Both the position numbers and the translations under genes were made by a program. The notes beneath the pieces were generated by a model, which saw nothing but the letters and a program-made list of their open reading frames with translations, was not told the DNA's origin and ran no database searches. DNA of 64,000 nucleotides from Hysterangium stoloniferum. Taxonomy: Eukaryota; Basidiomycota; Agaricomycetes; Hysterangiales; Hysterangiaceae. The stretch lies in assembly GCA_015178975.1 (NCBI GenBank), contig WHVD01000058.1:372001-436000 (forward strand), given 5' to 3'. Numbering within the stretch: position 1 is the first letter of the stretch; the number at the start of each line of letters is the position of its first letter. Below, piece by piece: positions 22,285 to 33,100 of this stretch.

Positions 22285-22401
22285 ATCTTGAAAGGATGTC
22301 AAAGTCACATGGATAATGGTCTCTGTTTGTTCTGTGGCAAAGGTGGACATAAGGTTTCCAACTGCACCTTCATAAAGGCCATTTCTTCAAATGTGTCAAC
22401 C
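22285..22401 (+). pseudogene. Gypsy gag zinc-knuckle remnant
   Basis: Encodes DNGLCLFCGKGGHKVSNC, a CX2CX4HX4C zinc knuckle like that of the gypsy gag at 41.7 kb (CLLCRKPGHRVPEC). The remnant is cut by the solo LTR at 22402 and resumes after 23147 with the same five bases. Confidence 0.75.
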
Positions 22402-23147
22402 TGTTACAACCATGTCACAACCATGTCACAACCTGATGGTCCCCAAGGATATTACCATCAACTGATGTTTCTAGTTATTGATCAAGTCATCGTATCGGAA
22501 ACCATCATTCGCCTGACACTGACATATACCTTCACGGCAATCAAACTGCCCCTGTCAAGTTATACTTGTAGAATATGGTTATGCTTTGATACGTCCCTTT
22601 TTACTTATGTTGATCTGCTCTACTCTATGTTTCATTTATGCCATATATACCTGTAACCCTTGGACTATTTCCTTTTCTCATAATTCCGCTCTCAGTTAAT
22701 TCACGGCCTCTGAACTTATTGTAACCTTCCAGTTCCTAGTCAAGCTTATTTGTCAATAGTATTTTCCACTCTTCCCTTAGTTAGTATTTTCTAGACACCA
22801 ATAACTCATATATAGATCTGCTGTAATGAAACTACCAGGCAATCAGAATATCGACTCAGAACACCCACATACATCTCTCATAAGTCTCACTCTAAGTATC
22901 CCACTCCCCACCTCTGTGTGCACTTGCCCACCTTCAGTCTCTGATCCCTTGGCCCGACACTCGACTTATCCTTCAGTTTCTGATCAGTAACTCACTGTGA
23001 GGAATTCAATAGGACTAGTCTTCACCCGCCTGAAATTTAAGGACACCCAACAGTAACTTGTGAGGGTGCAGCACATAAGCTGAAGCCAAGTCCTTCCGAT
23101 CGGTCCCCATCAACCAACCGACATTAGTCAGTTTTCTGTTCTTAACA
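22402..23147 (+). mobile_element. Solo LTR, family 1 (746 bp); TSD CAACC
   Basis: Begins TGTTACAACC and ends CTTAACA, flanked by CAACC at 22397-22401 and 23148-23152. It is inserted in the gag remnant. It is strongly CpG-depleted relative to the copies at 43.1 and 47.1 kb. Confidence 0.92.
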
Positions 23148-23320
23148 CAACCTCAAAGGATAATAAACTGGCTGCTGAGGCAATAAAAAAAAAAGAGTAA
23201 ACAACACTCCAGATTCTGCAGGGATTTTACTTGGATTTTCAATGATAATATTGCACATAATATTGCACAGCTTTTCAAACCTTGAATGCTTTTAGCTTTG
23301 TTCCGGTTCTTATCCATTGG

Positions 23321-23401
23321 TCAGGGGCACTGATAGCAGGATACTGGGGTGGGGAAGGTAAAAACAAGGTTGTGGGGGGCCAAATGACTGGGATCCTAAC
23401 A
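23321..23401 (-). mobile_element. 3' LTR edge (family 3) and polypurine tract of a minus-strand gypsy element
   Basis: On the minus strand, a purine-rich tract (AATGGGGGGATAC) is followed by TGTTAGGATCCCAG, the family-3 LTR start. Only about 81 bases of this LTR remain. The same PPT-LTR junction occurs at 63505-63530 on the plus strand. Confidence 0.75.
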
Positions 23402-24013
23402 GTATCCCCCCATTAGGTTGAGACCCTTTGAGACCTTTCTAGAAAATGACATTGGAGGTGCCTCATGCAACTTGCTTGGGTGAATATCTGCACCTAAGGG
23501 TTTTTAGTCAAAATGGACACTAAGGGAATATAAATTGTCAAAAAAATTCAAAATATAATCAGGGAGGTGGAGGTTGAATTCATTCAGGGATGGTGTTTGG
23601 CATGCTGAGTTCCAATGTTGAGACATGGAAAGCTGGATGTACTGCATGCATGGTATCAGGGAGCTGAAGGGGAAAGTAATCGACATATGCCAGCTTGTGC
23701 AATGATCTTGGAGGGACCAATATATTTCTCAGCAAGCTATTTGGTGGGTTGGGTAGTCTGGAAAATTTCAGCTTTGATGAAAAAATGGTGTCCAAGTTTG
23801 AAATTGGGGGCCTTGTGATGTTGTCAGTCAGCCAACTGTTGAATATAAGCATGAACATCGAGTGTGGACTGCCATAAGGTTTGGTGAAGTTTGTGTAGAT
23901 CTGTAACAAAATCATGAGCACACATGGAGGCCAGATCACATTATGGATGGACTGTAACATTGGGATCATATCCTTTATTTATGAATAAGGATGAAACACC
24001 AGTAGTGGCTTTT
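23402..24013 (-). pseudogene. Gypsy Pol, integrase C-terminal part (host of nested element)
   Basis: The minus strand encodes FINKGYDPNVTVHP near 23960 and LQLPDTMHAVHPAFHVSTLE near 23620, typical of the gypsy integrase end (compare LPDSMRAVHPVFHVSMLE at 46.3 kb). The frame is broken by stops. The upstream continuation, QQDDWLDLLPLAELYMYNNA, lies at 28714-28930 on the other side of the nested element. Confidence 0.8.
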
Positions 24014-24841
24014 TGTTAAGATCTAAGCAGAGGGGTAAAAGGGGGCTCTATGTCAGAGGGCCAATGATAGAGATTGTACTACTCAGGAGGTCTGACTCCA
24101 CAAAACAGGTGGAGCTTGGCTTCAATGTATGTGTTGCACCCTCATACAACTGCTAAGGTGCTCCAGTATTTAAAACAGAGCAGACAGTACAATCCAAGAC
24201 AACCCTTAGCTCAATTGACCAGAGGGCCAATATACTAAGTGTTATAAGGTAAAGAGTTGCAGCTTGCTGATGCTGCCTTCAAGGGTATTAGAGAGGGAGT
24301 AAGGTGCTGAAAACTAAACAGGGGTAATCTATGTAAGTCAATATTAGAACTGGAGAATAGTAGCATATATGTATGGTAGGAACTTTTATACAGAAGTATA
24401 CTGGATGATTGGAAGGCCAACCAGGAAGTGAGAAGTGGTGACAGGTCAAAGGAAGCATGGAAAAGGGTAGGGATCAAACTAGAACTAAATATGATGTAAC
24501 AAAGGTATTCTAAAGGGAAATGACATTTACACATAGAATGGGTGATGTGAGAGCATCAGGATGGAGATAGGATGAGATGACAAAAAGGGAAAGCCATAGT
24601 GAACCAAGTGTCAGGGCACTGTGGGTGGTGACACCGGCAATTACTGCTATGATTGCTATCCATGAGCTCAATGGTGACAATCACCTGGTTTTATTTCTTT
24701 CTTGCACACTTACAGTCTCCAAATGAAATTATGATGTCCATGACAAGGAGTGTCACCACATCTTAAAAGTTTCAAAAATTGCCAGAAGTTGAAGGTTCCA
24801 AAATTCTGATTGATGTCATTACAGACCACATGATAATGGGA

Positions 24842-25340
24842 TATCTACCCTAAAGAGAGGGGAAAACAACTATGCTGTCATAAATCCACACAACCTAAAA
24901 CCTATGTTCACATTTTAGCAACTTACTGCATCTACTTGAGCTACCTACCTCTTTCATCCCACCATGTATGGTGTTATATATTAAAAATAGTATGAGTTGA
25001 CTCTATTGCAATACACAATCTACAAGGGTTTAATAAGCTTGTAATGAAAGTACTTGTGTCTCAATATCTTGTGTCAGTTAGTGTAGCACCTCCTGACAAT
25101 AGAGGTTTGGTGCTCTGGGAGGTGTATAGTGGTTCTGACACACATTAACCTCCAAATGCATGGTCCACAATTAGCATCTTCATATGAAAAGTTGCAATAA
25201 TTGGTGGACTCCCCCTATAAAAAGGTGTGTTTCATCATCAAATTTAATGTTATAGTTATGGATAGAGAAGTGATACATCAAGATATCATTCCCTTAGATC
25301 CCATCACCATGGCACATCTTGACAATCCCAAAGATCTTGA
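24842..25340 (+). pseudogene. Gypsy pol scrap (RNase H to integrase junction) split by a family-4 LTR
   Basis: The segments before 24979 and after 25249 match 44995-45230 of the gypsy element at 41-46 kb, for example RRWDIYPKERG and DPITMAHLDNPKDLDHP. Strand is opposite to the surrounding gag. Confidence 0.7.
24979..25249. mobile_element. Solo LTR, family 4 (271 bp); TSD TTATA
   Basis: Begins TATTAAAAATAG, and TTATA is present on both sides (24974-24978, 25250-25254). Its length equals that of the copy in FMT1. The last two bases are TG instead of CA. Confidence 0.82.
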
Positions 25341-25443
25341 TCACCCAATAACACCCCAAGTGCCACTGCTGCTGACTCATTACACTGGAATGTGATGGAG
25401 TCATCAGGAACCTTTACTAATATTATATTTTATTACCAATAAA

Positions 25444-25731
25444 TCACAGCTTGCAGGACACTTCCAAAGGGTGTCTTGGGCAAGTTGTGGTTACAAGGTA
25501 AAAGTGTCTGAGTTCCAAGTTACACCCACTGTACACAAGACTATGGTATACATATGTATATGTGCCCATAAGAGTCTATGTACCCACAGGTATACATAGA
25601 TCTTTGAACTAACACAAATAAATATAAAGAAAGAATACTTTAGTTAGAAAATAGTAGAAAAATAAGAGAAAAATCTAAGAAATATAATACAATGAAATGG
25701 TTATATTTCCCAGAGAGGGGTACCCCTCACA
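25444..25731. repeat. Repeat family 5, copy 1 (~288 bp)
   Basis: The sequence from TCACAGCTTGCAGGACACTT to GGGTACCCCTCACA matches 60380-60663 over its length, including TCTATGTACCCACAGGT. No target duplication or terminal repeat was established. It could be a small LTR or another non-autonomous element. Confidence 0.6.
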
Positions 25732-25799
25732 GTGCCCCCCAGTTTGAAGAGCTAGGTCAGATGAAATTCTGAAGAACATTGGGAACACCTCCCCAAGCT

Positions 25800-26575
25800 T
25801 CTTGGAATTGAGTCTAAAATGGCTTCCATTTTAAACTCAGGCTCTCCATCAATGGTACAAGACTACATTGAGAGCAATGGGAGGCCAAAGAGGCACAATG
25901 TCATGAGGTCCAGCAGGAGGCTGCTGAGTGGAAGAGGAGGGAGGAGGAGGATCAGAGAGTGGTATTGGGAGCATAGTATTGTATTTTGTATACTATTTTC
26001 CATTGTTACTGATAGTGTCAGCAGGGCAAGAGAAAATATGTCAATGATGAGGATGAGGAGGTCGAGATGGAGGAGGTCATGGATCCCACAAGGTATGTTT
26101 TTGATAATTCTCTGTCAGGCAGTATTCTTACTGACTCTTGTTTACAGGAAAACCCCAATTTCAGGGGCCTGTAATGTACAGTATGCACAATGGTGGGGAT
26201 CCATTGCATGCAATGGGTATCAACAGGCCCTGCTTACAATGCAACTGGTCCAAAAAAGGTTGTTCTTTTGCAACAATGTCCTTGGAGTTGGTGATAGAAC
26301 TATTACAGGAGATTGCAGGGGCCCTGAAGGGGATTTTGGGTGTATTGGAGTTGGTAGGATATCACTGTCAGCACACAAAGGACTGGTGGTCCACAAAGGA
26401 GAGTAGTGAGGCAGGGATGCTGGCACAGCTGGATCAAAGTATTTTTGGGATGGTGGACTGGCCTGCAATGACTCTAGCCATTTCTGGTGGAGATGGGAAT
26501 GGACATATGGGATTGGTAGATGGTGAGGAGGGATTGGCAGAGGGACTGCCTCCTATTGCTACCTTAGAATAAATG
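25800..26575 (+). CDS. Antisense accessory ORF of gypsy element, copy 1 (degenerate)
   Basis: After a purine-rich segment coding for E/R-rich sequence (about 25880-25960), an intron-like break leads to QGKRKYVNDEDEEVEMEE, a basic-then-acidic block. A second GT-AG intron (about 26092-26148) leads to KTPISGACNVQ or, in the next frame, RPCLQCNWSKKGC and a helical stretch (LELVIELLQEIAGALKGIL). The protein ends near 26572. The layout parallels the ORFs at 62.7-63.3 kb and 46.8-48.2 kb: charged coiled coil, K/R-rich patch, acidic block, cysteine motif, C-terminal helix. Orientation is opposite to gag of its element. The function is not known; early frames are broken. Confidence 0.5.
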
Positions 26576-26779
26576 TATTGTTAATAAAATCTGTATTATG
26601 ACTTCAAAAAAATGTGTGAGCATAGAAAGAATATTCAGAGGGCTGAAAGAACATAATCATCTTCAAGAGTGATATAAACAAGAACCTAGTGTCTTGAGGT
26701 GTAACATGGAAGGCTGAAAATGAGCGAGAAAAGCAAAAGAAAAGAGATATAGAGTGAACAGGGAGTAATGATAATGATG

Positions 26780-27600
26780 TTCAACAGGCATTTGTTTGCC
26801 ATGTGACCAGGGGTGCCACACCAAAGGCAGAGGACATTGTCCTTTGATTACTGTCTTTCCTCAGGTGTTAAATTGCTGTCTGGGCCAGTCTTGAAGCTCA
26901 AATCATCTTTGGGCTTGGATGTAGAGGTGCTGGTGGTGTTGCTAGAGGTTGGGAGTCAAGTCAGTCCTATTTTTCTTCTTGGACTTCTTCAAGGATTGAT
27001 CACAAGTGTTGGTGGTGTTTCCAATAGATGTGGATGCTGGTTCATTGTCCTGGGTGCCTTTTGGCAGGCAGTCCAAGGATGTTTCCAAGTGATCTCAGCA
27101 TGCCACTCTAATAGCAAGTATCACATTGCTGAGCTTTGATGCACATATCAATGAGAGTAGTCAGCTTGCCATTGTCTTGACAGATATTGTCCTTAATATG
27201 AAGATGGAAGGCTGGAATAGAACCTATGGCATAGGGTGGAATCACCCCAATTGACAAGAGTGACTAGTGAGTTGTACTGGACAATGTATTTGGTGATCCA
27301 CTGGCTGTCCTTCATCCTAATGTTGGCTAGGGTAGCTTTGGCATTGCTGACAGCATTGTGAGGCCCAAAATTAAGTCTGAGCTCAGTAATGAAGGAGAAG
27401 TAGTTGTTAAGCCAGCTGGGTTGATAATCCTCAAGGTTGTTGAGTGCAGGTTCAAACCAATTCATTGTGGTGCCCTGAAGAAATGATAAGGTGAATATAA
27501 CCTTGCTTCTGTTGGTGGGATGTGCCTGTGAAGCTAGTGCCAGAGTGATGGGAACCATGGTGTGAGCTATGGTGGGATGAACTCAGAGGTCCACCACCAT
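26780..27600 (-). pseudogene. Gypsy gag (capsid and zinc knuckle)
   Basis: The minus strand encodes KVIFTLSFLQGTTMNWFEPA, ELRLNFGPHNAVSNAKATL, RMKDSQWITKYIVQYNSL and FYSSLPSSY, typical of Retrotrans_gag. Near 26830-26780 the zinc knuckle CLWCGTPGHMANKC follows. The part after FYSSLP is frame-broken. The N-terminal flank (27580-27780) has direct repeats encoding GGPLSSSHHSS-like sequence. Confidence 0.82.
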
Positions 27601-28060
27601 GACTACTGTGGTGAGAGCTACATATAATGTCAACTGTGATAGGAACCTGGAGGTCCACTACTGAAACTGTGATGAGAGTTATGATGTGAACTCAGAGGTC
27701 CACCATTGAAGCTGTGATGAGAACTGGGTGGCCCACTGCTATGGGAGCTAGGTGGGCCACCACTGGGATGACTACTGTGATGCAGGCTATTGTGGATTGT
27801 GTGGATTGATAGAGGAGGAGGTGGAGTGTTTCAAAAAACACTACCACCAATACTCAGAGGTACCAGAAGAGGTCTAGGTGAGCCTGCAGGGGTCCAGGCA
27901 TTTGATGCATACAGTACTTTGGAAGTGTTGTTAATGGTGATCCTACAAATTGCTGATCAGTAGTATAAAGGGTAACCCTTCTGATTGCTTCTTGTCTTAC
28001 TTCCAGCTCAATTAATCATGACTAGAGGGTAACAGTTTATGAGCCTAAGTTCTAATATAC

Positions 28061-28713
28061 TGTTAATATCTAAGCAGAGGGTAATAGAGGGCTTTATGTC
28101 AGAGGGTCAATGATAGGGATCATACTAGTCAGGAGATCCAACTTGACAGAATGGGCGGAGCTTGGCTTCAACTTATGTGTTGCACCCCCATGTGAACTGT
28201 TAAGGTGCTCCAGTATTTAAAACAGAGTGGATAGTATGATATGAACTAAAGACAACACTTGCTCAATTGACTGGACGGCTGATATACATACTAAGAGTCA
28301 TACATATGGTAAAGAGTTGTGGCTTGCCAATGATGCCTTCAAGGGTATTAGAGAGGGAGTAAGGTGGCTGAAGACTAAATGGGGGTAAGTAATCTAAGTT
28401 GATATTAGAAAATTTTATACAGAAGTATAATGGATGATCAGACTAGAACTAAATACAATGTAACAAAGGTATTCTAAAGGGTATGAGGTGGTGAATAACA
28501 TTTAAACATAGAATGGGTGATGGGAGAGCATCGGGACAGAGATGGGATGGGACAGAGACAGGACAGAACATAGATGGGATGAGATGATGAAAAGGGAAAG
28601 CCATAGTGAACCAAGTGTCAGGGCACTGTGGTCAGGCACACTGATAGCAGGATGCTGGGGGGTGGGGAAGGTAAAACAAGGTTGCAGGGGGCTGAATGAC
28701 TGGGATCCTAGCA
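28061..28713 (-). mobile_element. LTR family 3 (653 bp), 5' LTR of the nested element
   Basis: Begins TGTTAATATCTAAGC and ends GGGATCCTAGCA at 28713. It is similar over its length to 24014-24640, which lacks the last ~80 bases. Small GGGACAGAGA-type repeats lie near 28530-28570. Confidence 0.8.
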
Positions 28714-28930
28714 CATTTGGAGCATTGTTGTACATATACAACTCTGCTAAGGGTAGGAGGTCCAACCAATCATCCTGTTGATAGTTGCAATAGATTCACA
28801 GATATTGGTCCAATAATGTTTGAGTAACTCATTCAGTCTGTCCATCACCTTCAGGATGGTATCCTGGAGTGAAGTGTACTATCATATCAAGGGCTGTTAC
28901 AACAGACATTTAGAGCCTTGATCTTTTGTT
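28714..28930 (-). pseudogene. Gypsy integrase core remnant (other half of 23402-24013)
   Basis: The minus strand encodes FTPGYHPEGDGQTE, YCNYQQDDWLDLLPLAEL and YNNAPN, which continue into ATTGV on the far side of the nested element at 24013. This shows the two pieces were once one gene. Confidence 0.85.
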
Positions 28931-28934
28931 CAGA

Positions 28935-29060
28935 TGAGGTGTAGAGTCCTCATCTGAAAACCTAGTTATATCACCAGTTTAATATCTACACTGCTCTACT
29001 CTTAGTGGCTACACTCCAATTGCAGAGAGTCCTCGCACTGTGTTCACCAGGCTAGCAGAT
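28935..29060. mobile_element. LTR family 6 fragment
   Basis: TTCAGATGAGG, CTACTCTTAGTGGCTA and GCAGATTATT match the right part of the solo LTR at 49167-49478. Both edges are lost. Confidence 0.7.
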
Positions 29061-29299
29061 TATTTCTAATAAAATTGTGGATAATAGTTTTGTGAGTTCT
29101 TGAGAGGTAATTGTATCATGTGTTCATATCAGCCACCTTCCTCACACCTCCCCCAATCTAAAATCTGTATCACCTTGAATACCTTGCAAGGCACCATAGT
29201 GGTGATGTTTGGCTGAATATTACCACTGCAGTAGAACACACACATCTACTTAAAACTGCTAATTCCTAACTCCCTCATCCCTCCAATGAACTCTATATC

Positions 29300-29880
29300 T
29301 CAAAATCTATCTAATCATTATCTATGGTGTTCCAACAACCATTGGGGCCCTTCATGATAGTGATAATACTAATTCTCCTTGACCAGAATTCTGAGACAAT
29401 TCCACACTTCCCAATCCTCATCCCTCACCTCCAAAACACATTCCTCCCTAATGCTCTACCTCACCGACCCTCATGCACCTAATTCATACATCAAACACCA
29501 TGTCTCAATCAACCCAATGCTCCTGTTGACTGAAAAGTTCATCCATTGTCCCCCATGATGTTTCAACTGTCAGCATTATGGCCACTTTGCAGGATCATGC
29601 AACAACCCTACTGCCTGTAGTCTTTGTGCAAGCGAGCATGCCACTAAAGACTGCCACTTTACAAAAGTACCTAGGTGTAATGATACTTTGCCCTGTCAAC
29701 ATACATATACCTCAAAAATGTCCCATCTATCCCAGAGCACATGTAGCAGGCAGCCAGGCTTGTCCTAGTCAAAAGGCCATCTTCCAACAACACAATAAAA
29801 TAGTCAAAAGCTCTGGACCCCTCTACCCAATACCTACTAAGGGATTTCACCCTACCCTTGCCAGTAGGGTGGTGTCCCAG
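29300..29880 (+). pseudogene. LINE-like ORF1 (gag-like) remnant with tandem zinc knuckles
   Basis: Around 29560-29680 the frame encodes CFNCQHYGHFAGSCNNPTAC followed by SLCASEHATKDC. Paired knuckles of this spacing are typical of ORF1 in non-LTR retrotransposons (Tad1/Jockey-like). No reverse transcriptase of this type is seen in the window. Stops interrupt the frame. Confidence 0.6.
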
Positions 29881-29891
29881 GAGGCTTGAGT

Positions 29892-30151
29892 TGTTAGAAT
29901 TGGTGGTGAAAACACCCTTTTCCTAGGGGCGGTTCTTCACTTTTTCATATGAAGATGCTAATTGTGGTCCATGCATTATGAGGTTAATGCATGCCAGAAC
30001 TAGTGTACACCTAAGCTAGCACCAAACCTATCATGTCAGAAGGTGATTCACTAACTGACACATTGATTGACAAACAAGTACTATTATTATAAGTCTATTA
30101 CCCACTTGTAAATTGTGTATTACAATAAGTCAACTCATACTATTTTTAATA
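29892..30151. mobile_element. Solo LTR, family 4 (260 bp); TSD TGAGT
   Basis: Reads TGTTAGAATTGG ... CTATTTTTAATA, flanked by TGAGT at 29887-29891 and 30152-30156. It is inverse to the copies at 10.5, 25.0 and 50.6 kb. Confidence 0.9.
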
Positions 30152-30156
30152 TGAGT

Positions 30157-33100
30157 TTTCTCTATAACCTACCTCTTACCAACCATCAACCCTCGAATCC
30201 TCCTCTGTCACATATGTCCTCTCTGGTTTTCTTCTTACATACCCCACAGTAGCCAACAAATGTATCTACGAAAAGATAGTGCACCCCAAGTGCACTGGGC
30301 CTTCAAGCACTTGAATTCCCTCCATCATATCCTACAGTATTCTATGTGTTGAAGTTTTCGCGATGCTGTTCCTAGACCGAATAACTTTCCGTTTGTCTGG
30401 GTGAGGTGACGGTACTCGTTGTAAACGGATAATGACTAAATATATACAAATAGACCTTATATAACCCAAACTACGCAGCGATTCCCGACCGCGGCGACCT
30501 GAGCCCTAATGCCCGCAATCCCTCGCTAACCCAAATCCCAGAAAAGTCAACACTATAAATGTCAGGTTGATTGTCAACAACAATGCCTTAGATGTCCCCC
30601 TTCTTTTCCACCCGAATGATCCCCTTTTACTCCTTTATTCCATATTCCCCACTCACACATGAAAGTATCTTGTTCCTGACCATCAACCGGAAAATGACTT
30701 GATCTGGCCATGGGCGCCTAAATCCAAGCTCCTAAAAATCTCCGCGTCCCATGCGTCCGCCACTGGCCCGTATATACACAGAACATATTCAATTAAAGAA
30801 AAGTAAATAGGAAGGATAAGTACTGAGGCTTTCCTCTTTCCAATTCATTCTACCCCGCGTTTCCCGCACTCTTCCAGAAAAGTGCTTGTGTTCGGAATGA
30901 ACCTCCCCATCCTACTACCATGTGCAATTATGCATCCCTCTTCACCCCCGAGGTAAGTCGATATATATGGTTTATAATGTCTCGCCTTAATTATCAACAG
31001 ACCTACAGAAAGAATAACTTGTCAGAACGTCGCGGTAGACATGTAGTAGATCACCCGATTCTAAAATGGAAAGTCACAAACCTTTTTGTCAAATCAGTAT
31101 TTTAATATAAATTCATGATTTACTATCCTCACCACTCAATAATGTCGCAGTGTGTCCACGAAAGCTAAGTGCATGAGTACGTCGCCAGTCCGCCATTTCT
31201 CAATGTATTCATAGGTCCCTACCGCAGTTCATACCAAAATAAATGCCCTGGGTGAATAACCTATTTAGGGTATGATTTAGGATTTGAGCTGTTAAAGGGC
31301 ACTATCGAAAGTTCAGGTTATTTCCAAGGAGTTTGTCTCCAGCATTTACAACGCTCTGGACTCGCATTTGAAAGATGCGGGGGGTAAAAGGGACATAATC
31401 GTCCCGGTAGAAGGCTGTTAGCGTCTGCGACAGGGTGATATGCCCACCGGTGAATAAGGTGGTGCAACCGATTTACTGATGAAACTGCAGCCGAAACCCC
31501 CACCACTGTCCATTGCACACATTTTTGGCATCACAGGCATAATATTGTACAACACATTAACAGTTAATTTACGTTGTCTACTTTAAAAGCAAACATCACA
31601 TGTGTAAACATAAATAACAAGGCGTTCTTCGCGCCACCTGTCGTCCCTTTCGGAATGGAGAGATAATCAGCTGTGATCATCTCAAAGGAACCCGTGAACA
31701 ATAAAGTGCACCATTGTTCAAGAAGTCTTGATGATCTCTCACAATTTCGATTTGCCGATCGAAGACCCTTATGTCGGTTTTCGACAGAGGAGAACGGAAC
31801 GCAGCGAATTCAAAGAGGAATGTGTATACCCTTTTCGGCGTCTACCATGGTGTGAGTTTGGAAGCATATGGTACTGTCCGCTCTTCATTTCCCGCTTCGA
31901 AGTGGGCAGTGTCCACGTCTGTGAGTGTTGCTCCAAACCCAAATTTCAAACCACCCGTGGTCACGATAAATGGTCTCAGGCTGTCATACTGGAATGGCTT
32001 GAGGATGGGATCCAGACGCGATTTAAAATCTCACGTGTGGACTTCACACCACTTGTCTGTGATAACTTCTTTCGACCTTCCCCTCGCTGATTTATCAGGC
32101 TTGACGTCTTGCCCGAGATCAATAACTGGTGATATAAAATTTTCATATCCCACATCTTCATACTTTGCGTGGATGAGTCTGGTACATGTCGTCAAAACAG
32201 TTTCCGAAATTGATTATGCCATAGGATCTGGTACCTAGATTGTTGACATCCGACAGAACTGGTACCTGCTGCTGCGGTCGGTTTTGCAGTGGATTTACAT
32301 CTTGGGAACCATTGGAACAATTACACCCATCGTTCTGTGAATCTATGTGCGTACGATCAAGAAAGACAGTGGCCCTTGCTTATAGCAATAGGGTCCCCCG
32401 GCAAAGATAATTGAATGCTGTGAATTGGACGCTGTTTCTGTGAATCAATCATTTCCAAATATTCGGGTAGATACCCGCGAGTAGAAAGAGGAACACAGTA
32501 GGTCGCTTTGTGAAGAGAGTGAACTGGTCATGAATGCACCCAGAAACCACCAAAGCTGACATAGACAACATGAGAAGGGAGCATCAACTATTGTGCAGCC
32601 ACCCAACCGACACAGCACTCGGGTGGTTTCTCTCTCTCTCTCTCCATTTATATCTATTATGGCCGAGCCCCGTGCAAGATAAATACATTCTTTGTAATTT
32701 ATGCTTTATTTCTTTAACCTATCACTCAGGTGGTTACAATCAGAGCGTTCGTCGCAAAATCTTCCCGGGACCCCGCCGCAACATGTTACTGTCGTAAATA
32801 ATGTTAACGCACAGTCGCCTCTGTCCTTTGATTGTCCCTGAAGGCCACGGTTTCACGAGAACAGTGCAACACCGGGATCGAATGGGCCATAAACCAACCC
32901 CGTGTACGCCCTCAACAGCTATGCAGCACCCAACTAAAGTCCCCCAACTAAAACTATTTCCGATAGAGTGCGGTTTTATGCGATAATATGAGAAACAAAT
33001 GTGCGGGGTGGCTCCTTTGCCAGACCATTCATACTTCGGCAGAGGTATGCAGTCAAAGTTGTTTAGTCCCGACAGGAACGAATGGTGTTACAATCACAGA

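Larger units (their letters stand above)
24014..28713 (-). mobile_element. Nested gypsy LTR retrotransposon, pol largely deleted
   Basis: It is bounded by family-3 LTRs in the same orientation (24014 to about 24640, and 28061-28713). Outside flanks are CTTTT and CATTT, a duplication with one difference. It is inserted in the integrase of another gypsy element, between codons for NNAPN and ATTG. Inside on the minus strand are gag (27.6-26.8 kb) and on the plus strand an antisense accessory ORF (25.8-26.6 kb), with no pol between them. A plus-strand pol scrap and a family-4 LTR were added near 24.8-25.3 kb. Confidence 0.75.

Noticed and set aside
24014-28713. An intact autonomous gypsy element
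   Set aside because: One LTR is truncated, pol is absent, and a plus-strand pol scrap and a small LTR disturb the interior.
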